From the NCBI GenBank assembly GCA_016711805.1, contig JADJSH010000008.1, positions 124,001-188,000 on the forward strand: a DNA stretch of 64,000 nt, given 5' to 3'. The notes under the pieces were generated by a model that did not search any database, was not told the origin of the DNA, and saw only the letters and a list, made by a program, of their open reading frames with translations. The position numbers and the translations under genes were made by a program. The DNA comes from Bacteroidota bacterium (GTDB lineage Bacteria; Bacteroidota; Bacteroidia; B-17B0; Aurantibacillaceae). Each line of letters begins with the position of its first letter. Within the stretch, counting starts at the first letter, position 1. This document shows positions 27,620 to 36,787 of this stretch, piece by piece.

Positions 27620-27885
27620 TAACATCTAATTTTATAAAGTATCCAGTAAATAAAATAGCTAGTTACTAATACAAGAAATAAAGTAAAAGTGTATAACAAT
27701 ATATTAGCCGTAATTTTGTACTCACTTCTATTTTTTAAATAAAAACCTAAGAATATAAGTGAAATACAAATCGAAAATAAGCTCCCAATATGGCTAATAA
27801 TACTGAAATCTATGAACCAAAACACTAAGCTAATGGTTAATATAGCTAATGTGGAATATATAATACTATTATATTTTTTACGCAT
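27619..27885 (-). CDS. Small three-helix membrane protein
   Basis: 88 residues, hydrophobic segments at about 8-26, 31-50 and 60-83, with short charged turns. No family recognised. Its TAA stop shares one base with the ATG of the lipoprotein gene (TAATG), which argues that both are real and translated together. Confidence 0.55.
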   Translation of the reverse strand: MRKKYNSIIYSTLAILTISLVFWFIDFSIISHIGSLFSICISLIFLGFYLKNRSEYKITANILLYTFTLFLVLVTSYFIYWILYKIRC

Positions 27886-27905
27886 TAAGTATTGAATTTG
27901 TGACT

Positions 27906-28379
27906 CTAAATTTTAAGTGTCTTAAATTTATGCTTAGTCAAATTATTCGTATTCAAAAAAACGATGAACTCATCAATTTGTGATTGTTTACTAAGCTTAT
28001 CAATTGGAAAATTGAGTGTTTTATTCCCAATTAAAGCTTTCAAAACTAAGCCATTTTTTAGAGCAACAAATATGGTATAAGTTCCAATTATTAATGGAAT
28101 TACTGGAAATGCAAATTGCTCTACATGAAAGATGTGAATTCTATTACCTATAAAATACTCATATAAAACATGATACAAAACGTATAAACCTACTGATACT
28201 AAAAGTAAACCAAACATTAATGCTAAAGCCCAATTACTGATTTGTCTTCCTTTCAGTATAGAAAGTTCATCCATATTAGAAAATTCAATTGTTTCATAAT
28301 TATATCCGCTTCTCAACAAATGAATACCCGTATCAGAAATACCAAATTGATCTGTTTCGAATTTATAGATAATAGTCAT
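27906..28379 (-). CDS. Two-helix membrane protein, PH-like ends (tentative)
   Basis: 157 residues. Two hydrophobic helices at about 52-72 and 88-108 split a soluble domain: the N-terminal part (YKFETDQFGISDTGIHLLRSGYNYETIEFSNMDEL-like) has alternating strands, and the C-terminal part (LIGNKTLNFPIDKLSKQSQIDEFIVFL) ends in a helix. This order is seen in bacterial PH-type membrane proteins, but the match is weak. It lies 12 bases downstream of a TPR gene and 20 bases upstream of the next membrane-protein gene. Confidence 0.5.
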   Translation of the reverse strand: MTIIYKFETDQFGISDTGIHLLRSGYNYETIEFSNMDELSILKGRQISNWALALMFGLLLVSVGLYVLYHVLYEYFIGNRIHIFHVEQFAFPVIPLIIGTYTIFVALKNGLVLKALIGNKTLNFPIDKLSKQSQIDEFIVFLNTNNLTKHKFKTLKI

Positions 28380-28391
28380 TAATGTTAATTG

Positions 28392-29921
28392 TTATGCTTT
28401 TTTATTCAATCTAGTCAAAGACTTTTCTATATACTTTTCATTAGGCATTAAGGCTGTTTGTATACGTTTGGCGTAATGTATCGAATCCAACACTTCTTTG
28501 TTTTTTTCTTCGAATTGAGCAAAGGCTTCATCAACTAATGTTTTTTGCTGTTCAATCACTACCTTTTGTTTTTGAGTCACTTTAAAGCGATTAAATACAA
28601 AACCCGAAAAAGCAATCACCAAAACTAAACCACCGTATAAAGCTAGTCGTTGTGTTTTTTCTTGTTTTAATTGCGCCTGTTGAGCAGTTAATAAGGCATT
28701 TTTTACTTTTTGTTCCTCTGCATTCTTTACACTATCAGCTGCGGCCTTTTTTTCATATTCATATTGGAACTGTTTTTTAATGCTTGCTTTTTTAGTTTCT
28801 GTATTATTAATACTATCTCGCATTTGTATTTCGAGTTCGTACATCTCTAATGCTTCTTTAAACTTGTTTTGTTTCTTGTAAATGTTTTTTAAAACCAAAG
28901 CGGCATATTCTATATGCGATGGATAACCTAATTCTCTAGCGAGTTTAATACACCTTAAGGCATATGCTGATGCTTCTACTGTATTTCCATTATCGAGCAT
29001 AGTTTGTGCAATGTTTCGTAAAGTGTAACCAATTCCGTATTGATCATTAATCTCTTCTTGAATTTTTAAACTTTTTTTATAGTATTCTAAAGATTTAACG
29101 TAATCCTTTTTAGAATCATAGATACTGGCAATATTGTTTAAACCATAAGCCGTTCCTATCTTATCACCTATTTGTTCATACATGCTTAAACTCTTTTGAT
29201 AGTACTCTAAGGTCTTTGTGATATCTCCAAATTTCTGATATACACCGCCAATACTATTGAAAGCGTTAGCTATTCCCAAATCATCTTTCATTTCTTGGTT
29301 AATTTTTAAACTCATATTAAAGCTCTCTAAAGCTTTGTGAGTTTCTCCTTGATTTAAATATATTCCACCAATGTTATTTAATGAGTTTGCGATGGCTAAT
29401 TTGTCATTTATTGCTTCTGATAATTTTAAACTTTTATGATGATACTCCAAAGCCTTGAGGATATCCCCTTGATTATTATAAACTAAACCAATATTATTTA
29501 AACAAGTTGTCATACCTAGTGTATCCTTTAAGCCTTCCCAAAGTTTTAAACTTTTAAAATCAAACAAGAGTGCATTAATGTTGTCTCCTTGCATGTCATA
29601 AATCTGTCCTTTGTTACTCATCGCAGTAGCCAGGCCTATTAAATAAAATGATCTGTTTTTTAATTCCGCGTTTGTTGCTTTACTATTTACTAAATGCAGC
29701 TGGCAAATTCTACTAGCTTGTGTCCAAAAATCAATTGCTTTCTGTGCGTCTGCTTGATAAATTAAGGTCCCTAGTTCCAGATATACTTGAACGCGAGTGG
29801 TATCTTCTTTCGTATTTTTTAATTTCAACTTTAATGAATCAATGGCATTATTTTGTGCATTTAGTTTTATACTAAATGTCATTATCATTATTATAATAGC
29901 TACTATTCGTTTAGTTGTCAT
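28392..29921 (-). CDS. TPR sensor-like protein lacking an output domain (paralogue 3)
   Basis: 509 residues: signal peptide (MTTKRIVAIIIMIMTFSIKLNAQ), about seven TPR-type repeats with the recurring pattern YYQKSLSMYEQIGDKIGTAYGLNNI, a coiled segment (EKKAAADSVKNAEEQKVKNALL), one transmembrane helix (LALYGGLVLVIAFSGFVFNRF), and a coiled coil ending in DSIHYAKRIQTALM. It stops 17 residues later. In the gene at 17485-19715 this motif is followed by the SpoIIE phosphatase; here that domain is absent and an unrelated gene follows after 12 bases. It is probably a partner or adaptor in the same kind of signalling. Confidence 0.8.
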   Translation of the reverse strand: MTTKRIVAIIIMIMTFSIKLNAQNNAIDSLKLKLKNTKEDTTRVQVYLELGTLIYQADAQKAIDFWTQASRICQLHLVNSKATNAELKNRSFYLIGLATAMSNKGQIYDMQGDNINALLFDFKSLKLWEGLKDTLGMTTCLNNIGLVYNNQGDILKALEYHHKSLKLSEAINDKLAIANSLNNIGGIYLNQGETHKALESFNMSLKINQEMKDDLGIANAFNSIGGVYQKFGDITKTLEYYQKSLSMYEQIGDKIGTAYGLNNIASIYDSKKDYVKSLEYYKKSLKIQEEINDQYGIGYTLRNIAQTMLDNGNTVEASAYALRCIKLARELGYPSHIEYAALVLKNIYKKQNKFKEALEMYELEIQMRDSINNTETKKASIKKQFQYEYEKKAAADSVKNAEEQKVKNALLTAQQAQLKQEKTQRLALYGGLVLVIAFSGFVFNRFKVTQKQKVVIEQQKTLVDEAFAQFEEKNKEVLDSIHYAKRIQTALMPNEKYIEKSLTRLNKKA

Positions 29922-29942
29922 TCTATCTACGGTCAGTCTGAA

Positions 29943-31549
29943 TTACTTGGATAATCTATTCAACGTTCTCTCAATATATTTTTCACTCGTTAATAAAGCT
30001 GTCTGTATACGTTTGGCATAATGTATCGAATCCATGACTTCATTATTTTTTTCTTCAAGATGCACAAAAGCATTATCAACCAGTACTTTTTGCTGTTCAA
30101 TAATTAGTTTTTGTTTGTTTATCACTCTAAAACGGTTAACTACAAATACTAAAAAGGCAATGACTAAAACTAAGCCAGCATACAAAGCCAATCGTTGAGT
30201 TTTTTCTTGTGTTAGCTGGGCTTGTTGTGCAGTTAATAAAGCATTCTTTACTTTTTGTTCTTCTGTATGTTTTACGCTATCAGCGGAAGCTTTTTTCTCG
30301 TATTGGTACTGAAATTGTTTTTTAATAGATATTTGTTTGTTTTCCGAGTTTTGAATACTATCTCGCATTTGATTATAAACCTCAAACATTTCTAATGCTT
30401 GCTGATACTTACCTTGCCTTTCGTAAATGTTTTTAAAGTTTGTGCCGACTTTTGTACTAAATCGGGTTGATTAATTTCATTTGACAACTTAAAACTGCGT
30501 TTTGCTAAACTAAAGCCTTCACTAACTTTTTCTTGTAAAACCAATACATTTGCCATTCCATTTAAACACAAGGCAATACCTCTTTGATCTTTTATTTTTT
30601 CTCTAATAACGAGCGACTGTTTTAAATTATCTAATGCTTTTGGCAAATCACCCATGTTTTTATAAACGGCTCCTATATTACCCAATGAGCCAGCAATACC
30701 TCTCACATCATTGATCTCTTGCCTTATTTTAAGTGCTTCTAAATTATAGAACAAGGATTTATCATTGTCGCCTCTAATACTATAAACTAAACCAATATTA
30801 TTTAAGCTCACGCCCATGCCTCTTTTATCATTAATCAATTTTTGTATGGTTATGGCACGCTCAAAATTCTCTAATGCCTTTGGAACATCTCCTTGAGTTT
30901 TATAAATCATGCCGATATTAGATAATACCGTTGCTAAACTGATGCTATCCCTATTTTGCTCATTTGTTTTTAATGCCTTGTAATAATAATCAATGGCTTT
31001 AGCAACAAAACCCTGACTATCATAAATATAAGCGATGTTATTTAAGCAATAGCTAACGGCTTTATCATCTTCTATTTCTCTCGAAATTTTTAAAGCTTGT
31101 TCGTAAAACTCAAGTGCCTTATCAATATTACCTGCTCTTGAATAAATAGAGCCAATACTATTGAGCGTTGGACACATGTCCTTTTTGCGGTTTAGGGCTT
31201 CATAAATTTTTAAAGCTCTTAAATTTTTATTGAGAGCTTCTTTAGAGTTTCCGTATTCATCATCCAAGTATGCAATGTTATACAAGGCATCCGCTAAAAA
31301 TCTTAAAAATAGTTTTTGTGTTTTTAAATCCGAATGCGAAACGTTTTTCTCTGCTATTTTTTTTAATTCAATATTGTACGCTAGCCAAGGTTCATTTTCT
31401 TCTTCTAAACTAATGAGGTATTCTAAAGCATTACATTTTGTGGTATCATGTTTCGCATTTTTAAAAACCAACTTTAACGAATCAACGGTTTTATTTTGTG
31501 CTGAAAGCACAAAAGGAAAAAGGAATATGATACATAAAATCAATCTCAT
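29943..31549 (-). CDS. TPR sensor-like protein lacking an output domain (paralogue 2), one frameshift
   Basis: Starts at ATG 31549, overlapping the upstream stop as ATGA. A signal peptide (MRLILCIIFLFPFVLSAQ) precedes eight or so TPR units. The frame breaks near 30435, where one A appears to be missing; with it restored, KSAQTLK continues as NIYERQGKYQQALEMFEVYNQ and runs through the transmembrane helix (LALYAGLVLVIAFLVFVVNRF) and DSIHYAKRIQTALL to the stop at 29943. Full length is about 535 residues. As in both neighbours there is no SpoIIE domain. It is the middle gene of a three-paralogue tandem. Confidence 0.8.
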
Positions 31550-32916
31550 GAATTCAACTCATTCAATTTACGATGAATATATTTTTCGGAAGTTAATAAA
31601 GCTGTTTGAATACGTTTAGCATAATGAATAGAGTCCATCACTTCTTTATTCTTTTCTTCTAAATGAGTAAAGGCTTCATCCACTAGTACTTTTTGCTGTT
31701 CAATAATGATTTTTTGTTTTTGAGTGACCCTAAAGCGATTAAACACAAATCCTAAAAATGCAATTACTAAAACTAAGCCACCATATAATGCTATGCGCTG
31801 TGTTTTTTCTTGATTCAATTGCGCTTGTTGAGCTGTTAATAAAGCGTTTTTCACCTTTTGCTCTTCAGCATTTTTTACGCTATCGGCAGCTGATTTTTTC
31901 TCGTACTCATATTGAAACTGTTTTTTAATACTGGCTTTTTTGGTTTCTGTATTATTAATACTATCACGCATTTGTATTTCGAGTTCATACATCTCTAATG
32001 CTTCTTTAAACTTGTTTTGTTTTTGGTAAATCAGTTTTAATGTGTTAGCAGAATTTTTTATATACCAAGGGAAACCTAATTCCTGAGCTTTTAGTAAACT
32101 CCGTTGTGAATAGTTTAATGCCTCTTTAAGTTTACCTTGTTTAATTAAAATATCCCCAATCATACAAAGAGAGATTGTAATTCCAATATTATCCTTAATT
32201 TCTTCCCTTATTTTTAGACTCTTGTAATAATACTCTAATGCCTTGACAATATCTCCCTGCTCATCATAAACAAGCCCAATATTTAGTAAAGAGTACCCAA
32301 TCCCTTCTTTATTATTAATTTCTTCTCCTATTTTTAAACTCTTTAAATAGTATTTTAAAGCTGTATTGTAGTCTTCTTGATATTGATAAATACCTCCAAT
32401 TCTGTTTAATGAGATTTCAATTCCCCGCCTGTAATTAACTTCCTCAGAAAATTTCAGACTCTTATGAAAATAAAATGAAGCCTTGGCGTTATCATGTTGA
32501 CCTTCATAAATGCGTCCAAGGTTAGATAAAGAGTTAGCGATTCCTAGTTTATCATTTATAGACTCCTGAATTTTTAAGCTCAAGTGATAATACTCTAGTG
32601 CTTTAGTTATATCACCTTGACTGTCTGATATATAACCTTCATTATTATACGCAGAAGCAAGATGCTTCAAATAAATAGGTTTTAAGGATGCATTAGATGT
32701 TAAAGTTTTAGTGCCTTTTTCTGCCAACTTTAAAAGCTGTTTATTAAACATTGGCCATTCTTCATCGCTTGCAGTCTCTGCTAATTCATTTAAAATATTA
32801 CAACGCGTAGTATCATGCGTCGCATTTTTTAAAGCCAACTTTAAAGAGTCAATCGTTCTATCTTGCGCTGAAAGGAAGAAAGGGAAAAGGAATATAATTA
32901 GCAATAAACGATTCAT
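31546..32916 (-). CDS. TPR sensor-like protein lacking an output domain (paralogue 1)
   Basis: 456 residues: signal peptide (MNRLLLIIFLFPFFLSAQ), about six TPR units, a coiled segment, a transmembrane helix (IALYGGLVLVIAFLGFVFNRF) and the terminal DSIHYAKRIQTALLTSEKYI motif, then the stop. The stretch from AEEQKVKNALLTAQQAQL onward is nearly identical to that in paralogues 2 and 3, while the TPR regions diverge, so the membrane and stalk part is conserved. It is the first gene of the tandem. Its promoter is unusually clear: TTG, 20 bases, TAAGTTTG, then four bases to ATG. Confidence 0.85.
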   Translation of the reverse strand: MNRLLLIIFLFPFFLSAQDRTIDSLKLALKNATHDTTRCNILNELAETASDEEWPMFNKQLLKLAEKGTKTLTSNASLKPIYLKHLASAYNNEGYISDSQGDITKALEYYHLSLKIQESINDKLGIANSLSNLGRIYEGQHDNAKASFYFHKSLKFSEEVNYRRGIEISLNRIGGIYQYQEDYNTALKYYLKSLKIGEEINNKEGIGYSLLNIGLVYDEQGDIVKALEYYYKSLKIREEIKDNIGITISLCMIGDILIKQGKLKEALNYSQRSLLKAQELGFPWYIKNSANTLKLIYQKQNKFKEALEMYELEIQMRDSINNTETKKASIKKQFQYEYEKKSAADSVKNAEEQKVKNALLTAQQAQLNQEKTQRIALYGGLVLVIAFLGFVFNRFRVTQKQKIIIEQQKVLVDEAFTHLEEKNKEVMDSIHYAKRIQTALLTSEKYIHRKLNELNS

Positions 32917-32920
32917 TAAC

Positions 32921-32951
32921 CAAACTTAATAAAAAAGCCTGATTATGGCAA
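32921..32951 (-). promoter_or_regulatory. Sigma-AB-type promoter of the TPR tandem (TTG-N20-TAAGTTTG), leaderless spacing
   Basis: On the minus strand TTG (32949-32951), 20 bases, TAAGTTTG (32921-32928), then GTTA and the ATG at 32916. Both elements match the Bacteroidota vegetative consensus, and the start point should fall at or within a base or two of the ATG. Confidence 0.65.
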
Positions 32952-32967
32952 TTTGTTGAAGTTTGAA

Positions 32968-34551
32968 TTATTTTATTATAATTATTTTTTTGTTCAGAAT
33001 ACTTTTATCGGTATTTATAGTCAAATAATAAATACCATCACTTAAGGAACTAACATCCAGGTGTTCTGAATCTCTTATATCTTTTCTGTATACAACTTTA
33101 CCACGGGTATCAACTATTTTTACCAGTTGTTTGTTTGGTGAAAATGTTTCGATCATAAATATTCCCGCAGAAGGATTTGGGTATATCATCAATTTTACGA
33201 TTTCATTTTCGTGAACCCCAACTGAACAATCGGTCACTATCTGAGTATAATGTGTTGTGTCTATACACGCGTTAACATCGGTGCCGATAATGGTATAGGT
33301 TGTCGTAACTGACGGGGTAATTAAAATAGTATTGCCGTTTTGAGATGTAGACCAGGTATATGTGCTTGCTCCAACTGCATTTAACTGAACGAAATCTCCT
33401 TCGCATAAGGTGTCAATACCTGAAGTAACCGTGACAATAGGTAATGCTGAATTTAACCATATTGATAAGTTATAATTGAATGAGTTTGCACATACAATAT
33501 CCATTTTTCCGTCATTATTAAAATCTGAGCTGGCAAGAGCTAACGGTTCGTCGCCAACGAGCTTATTTACAGGGGCATTAAAAGTTCCGTTACCATAACC
33601 GGTAAGTATAGAAATATCATCCGTGCTGGAATTACCAACTGCCAGATCTGTTTTTCCATCATTATTGAAATCATCATTAATAATCACTTTAGGAATCACA
33701 TTTGCCAGATAATTACCTCCGGCAGTAAAATTGCCGGTACCGTTTCCTGTTAACATTGAAACTCCTGCATCATAAATAGTAACAGCTATATCGATATCTC
33801 CATCCGAATCGAAATCCGAAGTTGATAAGGATGTGGGATAAGATGAGGGTACTGTGCTTAGGGAATAAGTTATTGCCGACCCGAAATTACCTGTTCCTGA
33901 ACCTAAATAAACGGATACTGAGTTGGGATTTACATCTGCTGTAGCGAGATCGATCTTTGAATCGTTATTAAAATCACTACTGATGATCTTTACCTGGTGA
34001 ATGGCTCCCGGCATATTAACAGCCGGCCCGAAATTTCCGTTTCCTATGCCCAGTAAAACGGAAATCGTGTTGGAAGCATTATTGGCAGTTGCCAGATCCC
34101 ATATACCGTCGCCATTAAAATCATCAGATATTAAGGAGAATGGCACTGAAGTGATGGAAAAGTTAGTGGCTGCGCTAAAGCTGCCTGTGCCTAAACCGAG
34201 CATAACTGAAATAGCGTTATTTGTGCTTATCATTGCCAGATCCATTTTTCCGTCTTGGTTAAAGTCTTTACCGATCATACACAAAGGCTGGTTAACTACT
34301 GTAATATAATTCGGAGTACTAAATCCTCCGGATCCATTACCATATAACATAGCGATCCTGTTATTGAAATTCCCGTAATAATGTCCTATGGCTACAGCAA
34401 GATCTGTTTTTCCGTCGCCTGTGAAGTCAGCTACCACAACAGAGTTTGGTTCATAACCGGGAGAAAATGGAATAACAGATGATGCAAAGCAGACCTGCGC
34501 TTTTATTTGACTAATATTGAAGAATGCTAAAAGCAGTATGAAAGATCTCAT
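32968..34551 (-). CDS. T9SS-secreted FG-GAP/VCBS repeat protein
   Basis: 527 residues with a signal peptide (MRSFILLLAFFNISQIKAQ). At least seven FG-GAP/VCBS units follow, each with a calcium-loop motif such as DFTGDGKTDLAVA, DFNQDGKMDLAMI, DFNGDGIWDLATA and DFNNDGKTDLAVG, together predicting a beta-propeller. A short Ig-type segment (ASTYTWSTS) and a type A sorting domain (IYPNPSAGIF ... LSDGIYYLTI) end the protein. Its coding sequence is visibly more GC-rich than the genes on both sides, which suggests later acquisition. Function and ligand are unknown; it is likely surface-exposed. Confidence 0.88.
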   Translation of the reverse strand: MRSFILLLAFFNISQIKAQVCFASSVIPFSPGYEPNSVVVADFTGDGKTDLAVAIGHYYGNFNNRIAMLYGNGSGGFSTPNYITVVNQPLCMIGKDFNQDGKMDLAMISTNNAISVMLGLGTGSFSAATNFSITSVPFSLISDDFNGDGIWDLATANNASNTISVLLGIGNGNFGPAVNMPGAIHQVKIISSDFNNDSKIDLATADVNPNSVSVYLGSGTGNFGSAITYSLSTVPSSYPTSLSTSDFDSDGDIDIAVTIYDAGVSMLTGNGTGNFTAGGNYLANVIPKVIINDDFNNDGKTDLAVGNSSTDDISILTGYGNGTFNAPVNKLVGDEPLALASSDFNNDGKMDIVCANSFNYNLSIWLNSALPIVTVTSGIDTLCEGDFVQLNAVGASTYTWSTSQNGNTILITPSVTTTYTIIGTDVNACIDTTHYTQIVTDCSVGVHENEIVKLMIYPNPSAGIFMIETFSPNKQLVKIVDTRGKVVYRKDIRDSEHLDVSSLSDGIYYLTINTDKSILNKKIIIIK

Positions 34552-34560
34552 TTGTAGTTT

Positions 34561-35784
34561 TTATAATTTAAAATACTTCTTAGCCTGCTCCGCAATCTCA
34601 TTACCATACGCCAAGGATGCTGTTGCCGCAGGTGATGGAGAGTTAATCACGTGCATGGAGTTACCTGAGAATTCAATCTTAAAATCATCTAGCATATTAC
34701 CTTCGCCACTTAAAGCCATGGCTCTAATACCACAACGCTCTGCTGGTACAATATCATCCATTTGTAAATCGGGAATCAATTTACGTAAGCGGTTTAAGAA
34801 GTAGGCTTTGCTAAAAGCGCCACGGTATTCATCTAACCCAAAACGCCAATGTTTTTTAAAGAACTTCCATGTTCCCATAAAGCCAAAAGCTGCCAAGGTA
34901 TCTCTTAAACTAAATGCTGTTTTACTATAGCCTTCTCGGTCAAACACAAACACGGCATTTGGTCCACACTCTACCCCACCTTTTATCATACGGGTAAAGT
35001 GTACACCTAAAAACGGAAACTCAGGATTAGGTACAGGGTAAATTAAATTCTTCACCTTGCTTCTACCCTTCTCCGTTAAATCATAATAATCTCCTCTAAA
35101 TCCTACAATAGCCGAATCTGTTTTTACATGATCTTTCTTTGTAATTCTATCCGCTTGCAAGCCTGCACACGAAATAATATAAGTTGCATTAAAAGTTCCT
35201 TTTTCGGTAACCACATCGGTTGTATGGTCAGGCTTTTTAATAAAATCAGTTACTTTATGACTCGTTAATACTTTGCAGCCATTGTTCTTAGCATGTATTA
35301 ACTCTACATATTTTCTCGCAACATCGGCATAATCAATAATACCTGTGCATGGCACCCAAATACCAGCTATGCCTTTGCAATGTGGTTCAATTTCGGTTAT
35401 GCGTTTGGCATCAATCATTTCAATGCCTTCAACGCCATTAGCAACCCCATTAGCAAATACTTTATTCATGTGCGCTAATTCGCTTTCCTCAGTGGCCACA
35501 ATAATTTTTCCGCAAAGGTCGTGGGCAATGTTATGTTCTTTCACAAAGCTCATCAACTCTCTTCTGCCTTCTACACACTTTATAGCTTTATAAGAACCTG
35601 GTTTGTAGTAAATACCCGAATGTATTACGCCCGAGTTGTGCCCCGTTTGATGAGCCGCTACTTCTTTTTCTTTTTCTAAAACTAAAATGGTTTTTGTTGG
35701 ATTTTGTGCTTGTAATTTATAAGCCGTAGCCAAACCAACAATGCCTCCTCCAACTATAATAATATCGTAATGTGTAGTGCTCAT
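34561..35784 (-). CDS. lhgO: L-2-hydroxyglutarate oxidase
   Basis: FAD enzyme that oxidises L-2-hydroxyglutarate to 2-oxoglutarate, repairing a metabolic side product. 407 residues begin with the dinucleotide-binding VGGGIVGLATA at 11-21, followed by EKEKEVAAHQTGHNSGVIHSGIYY, the strongly conserved FAD-contact region of this family. The C-terminus has GIRAMAL and INSPSPAATASLAYG, also family landmarks. Length is normal. A TATTTTTG box sits 22 bases upstream of the ATG. The FAH-family gene is divergent, with its own box in the shared 89-base spacer. Confidence 0.93.
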   Translation of the reverse strand: MSTTHYDIIIVGGGIVGLATAYKLQAQNPTKTILVLEKEKEVAAHQTGHNSGVIHSGIYYKPGSYKAIKCVEGRRELMSFVKEHNIAHDLCGKIIVATEESELAHMNKVFANGVANGVEGIEMIDAKRITEIEPHCKGIAGIWVPCTGIIDYADVARKYVELIHAKNNGCKVLTSHKVTDFIKKPDHTTDVVTEKGTFNATYIISCAGLQADRITKKDHVKTDSAIVGFRGDYYDLTEKGRSKVKNLIYPVPNPEFPFLGVHFTRMIKGGVECGPNAVFVFDREGYSKTAFSLRDTLAAFGFMGTWKFFKKHWRFGLDEYRGAFSKAYFLNRLRKLIPDLQMDDIVPAERCGIRAMALSGEGNMLDDFKIEFSGNSMHVINSPSPAATASLAYGNEIAEQAKKYFKL

Positions 35785-35861
35785 TTGTACTTTATTGTAA
35801 ATTGTTCAAAAATAAGAATTAATTAGACAATTTGGCGATTAGGCAATGCCACAATTAAATA

Positions 35862-35869
35862 TAAATTTG
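35862..35869 (+). promoter_or_regulatory. -7 promoter element (TAAATTTG) of the FAH-family gene, leaderless spacing
   Basis: TAAATTTG is followed by AAAC and then the ATG at 35874. It matches TAnnTTTG exactly. A TTTG at 35831 is further upstream than the usual spacing, so the -33 element is weak or absent. Confidence 0.5.
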
Positions 35870-35873
35870 AAAC

Positions 35874-36485
35874 ATGAAAATTATTTGCATAGGACGTAAT
35901 TACGCCGAACACGCTAAAGAAATGAAAAGCGAAGTTCCAACAGAACCTGTATTTTTTATGAAGCCCGATACAGCTTTATTAAAAGACTCTGAGCCTTTTT
36001 ATTATCCTGATTTTACCAAAGATCTACATCACGAAATTGAAATTGTGATTAAAATAAACAAGGTGGGTAAACACATCGACGAACAATTTGCACATAAATA
36101 TTATGATGAAATAGGTTTGGGTATCGACTTTACTGCCAGAGATTTACAAGCGCAATGTAAAGCAAAAGGTTTGCCTTGGGAAAAAGCAAAAGCATTTGAT
36201 GCCTCTGCTCCTATTGGTAAATTTGTTTCTAAATCATCTTTAGGAAATTTAGATGATATTAGTTTTGAGTTAAAAATTAATGGCGAATCTCGTCAGGTTG
36301 GTAATACCAAAGATTTACTATTTAGTTTTGATAAAGTGATTGCATACGTATCTAAATTTGTGACTCTTAAAGTGGGCGATTTAATTTATACGGGTACTCC
36401 TGAGGGTGTTGGCCCGGTGGCAATTGGTGATAAATTGCAAGGCTACATCAAAGGCGATTTGTTTTTGGAATTTGAGGTGAAGTAA
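35874..36485 (+). CDS. Fumarylacetoacetate hydrolase family protein
   Basis: 203 residues forming a single FAH catalytic domain. It starts with MKIICIGRNYAEHAKE, and the metal ligands are visible as HHEIEIVIKI (two Glu) and GLGIDFTARDLQ (Asp); the substrate loop ends with YTGTPEGVGPV. Family members include acylpyruvate hydrolases and oxaloacetate tautomerases, which share this short form; I cannot choose between them. Cytosolic. Neighbouring lhgO is divergent, which fits a shared role in repairing or clearing organic acids but does not prove it. Confidence 0.88.
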   Translation: MKIICIGRNYAEHAKEMKSEVPTEPVFFMKPDTALLKDSEPFYYPDFTKDLHHEIEIVIKINKVGKHIDEQFAHKYYDEIGLGIDFTARDLQAQCKAKGLPWEKAKAFDASAPIGKFVSKSSLGNLDDISFELKINGESRQVGNTKDLLFSFDKVIAYVSKFVTLKVGDLIYTGTPEGVGPVAIGDKLQGYIKGDLFLEFEVK

Positions 36486-36500
36486 TTTGCTTTGCTATTT

Positions 36501-36783
36501 GGGTGCTTTCGGCGGTAGCCAAACCGGGCTGTCGCTTCAATCTTTTTTACTTCGTAAAAAAGGATTTACGCTTGCATCCCTCGCACGGTTTTAATTCCTA
36601 TTTGAAATTTATGCTCCGATATTTACTAAAATATGCGTGAGGGATTGAAGTGGAAATCCTTTTACGCATCACGCCTTAGCGTGGAAGTAAAAGATTGCAA
36701 CGAAAAGCCCGATGGCTTGTCTCTTCGCGCCGACACGCCCAAATAATTAAAGAAATTAAAATGCGCCGGCACGCCCAAAAAAT
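36501..36783. repeat. Dispersed palindromic intergenic repeat, copy 1
   Basis: Fills the gap between the FAH gene and the PAS/GAF gene. Landmarks: GGGCTGTCGCT near the left end, its inverse AGCCCGA near the right, GCGTGAGGGATTGAAGTGG near the middle (36635), and ACACGCCC at the right. The same landmarks in the same order occur in copies 2 and 3. The left and right arms (CAATCTTTT / AAAGATTG) are inverted, so the element can fold into a long hairpin. No reading frame is shared by the copies. Confidence 0.8.
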
Positions 36784-36787
36784 AAAC

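Noticed and set aside
28379..28392. A SpoIIE domain lost by frameshift at the end of the third TPR gene
   Set aside because: The spacer is only 12 bases and the next gene is an unrelated membrane protein; no phosphatase motif occurs in any frame nearby.
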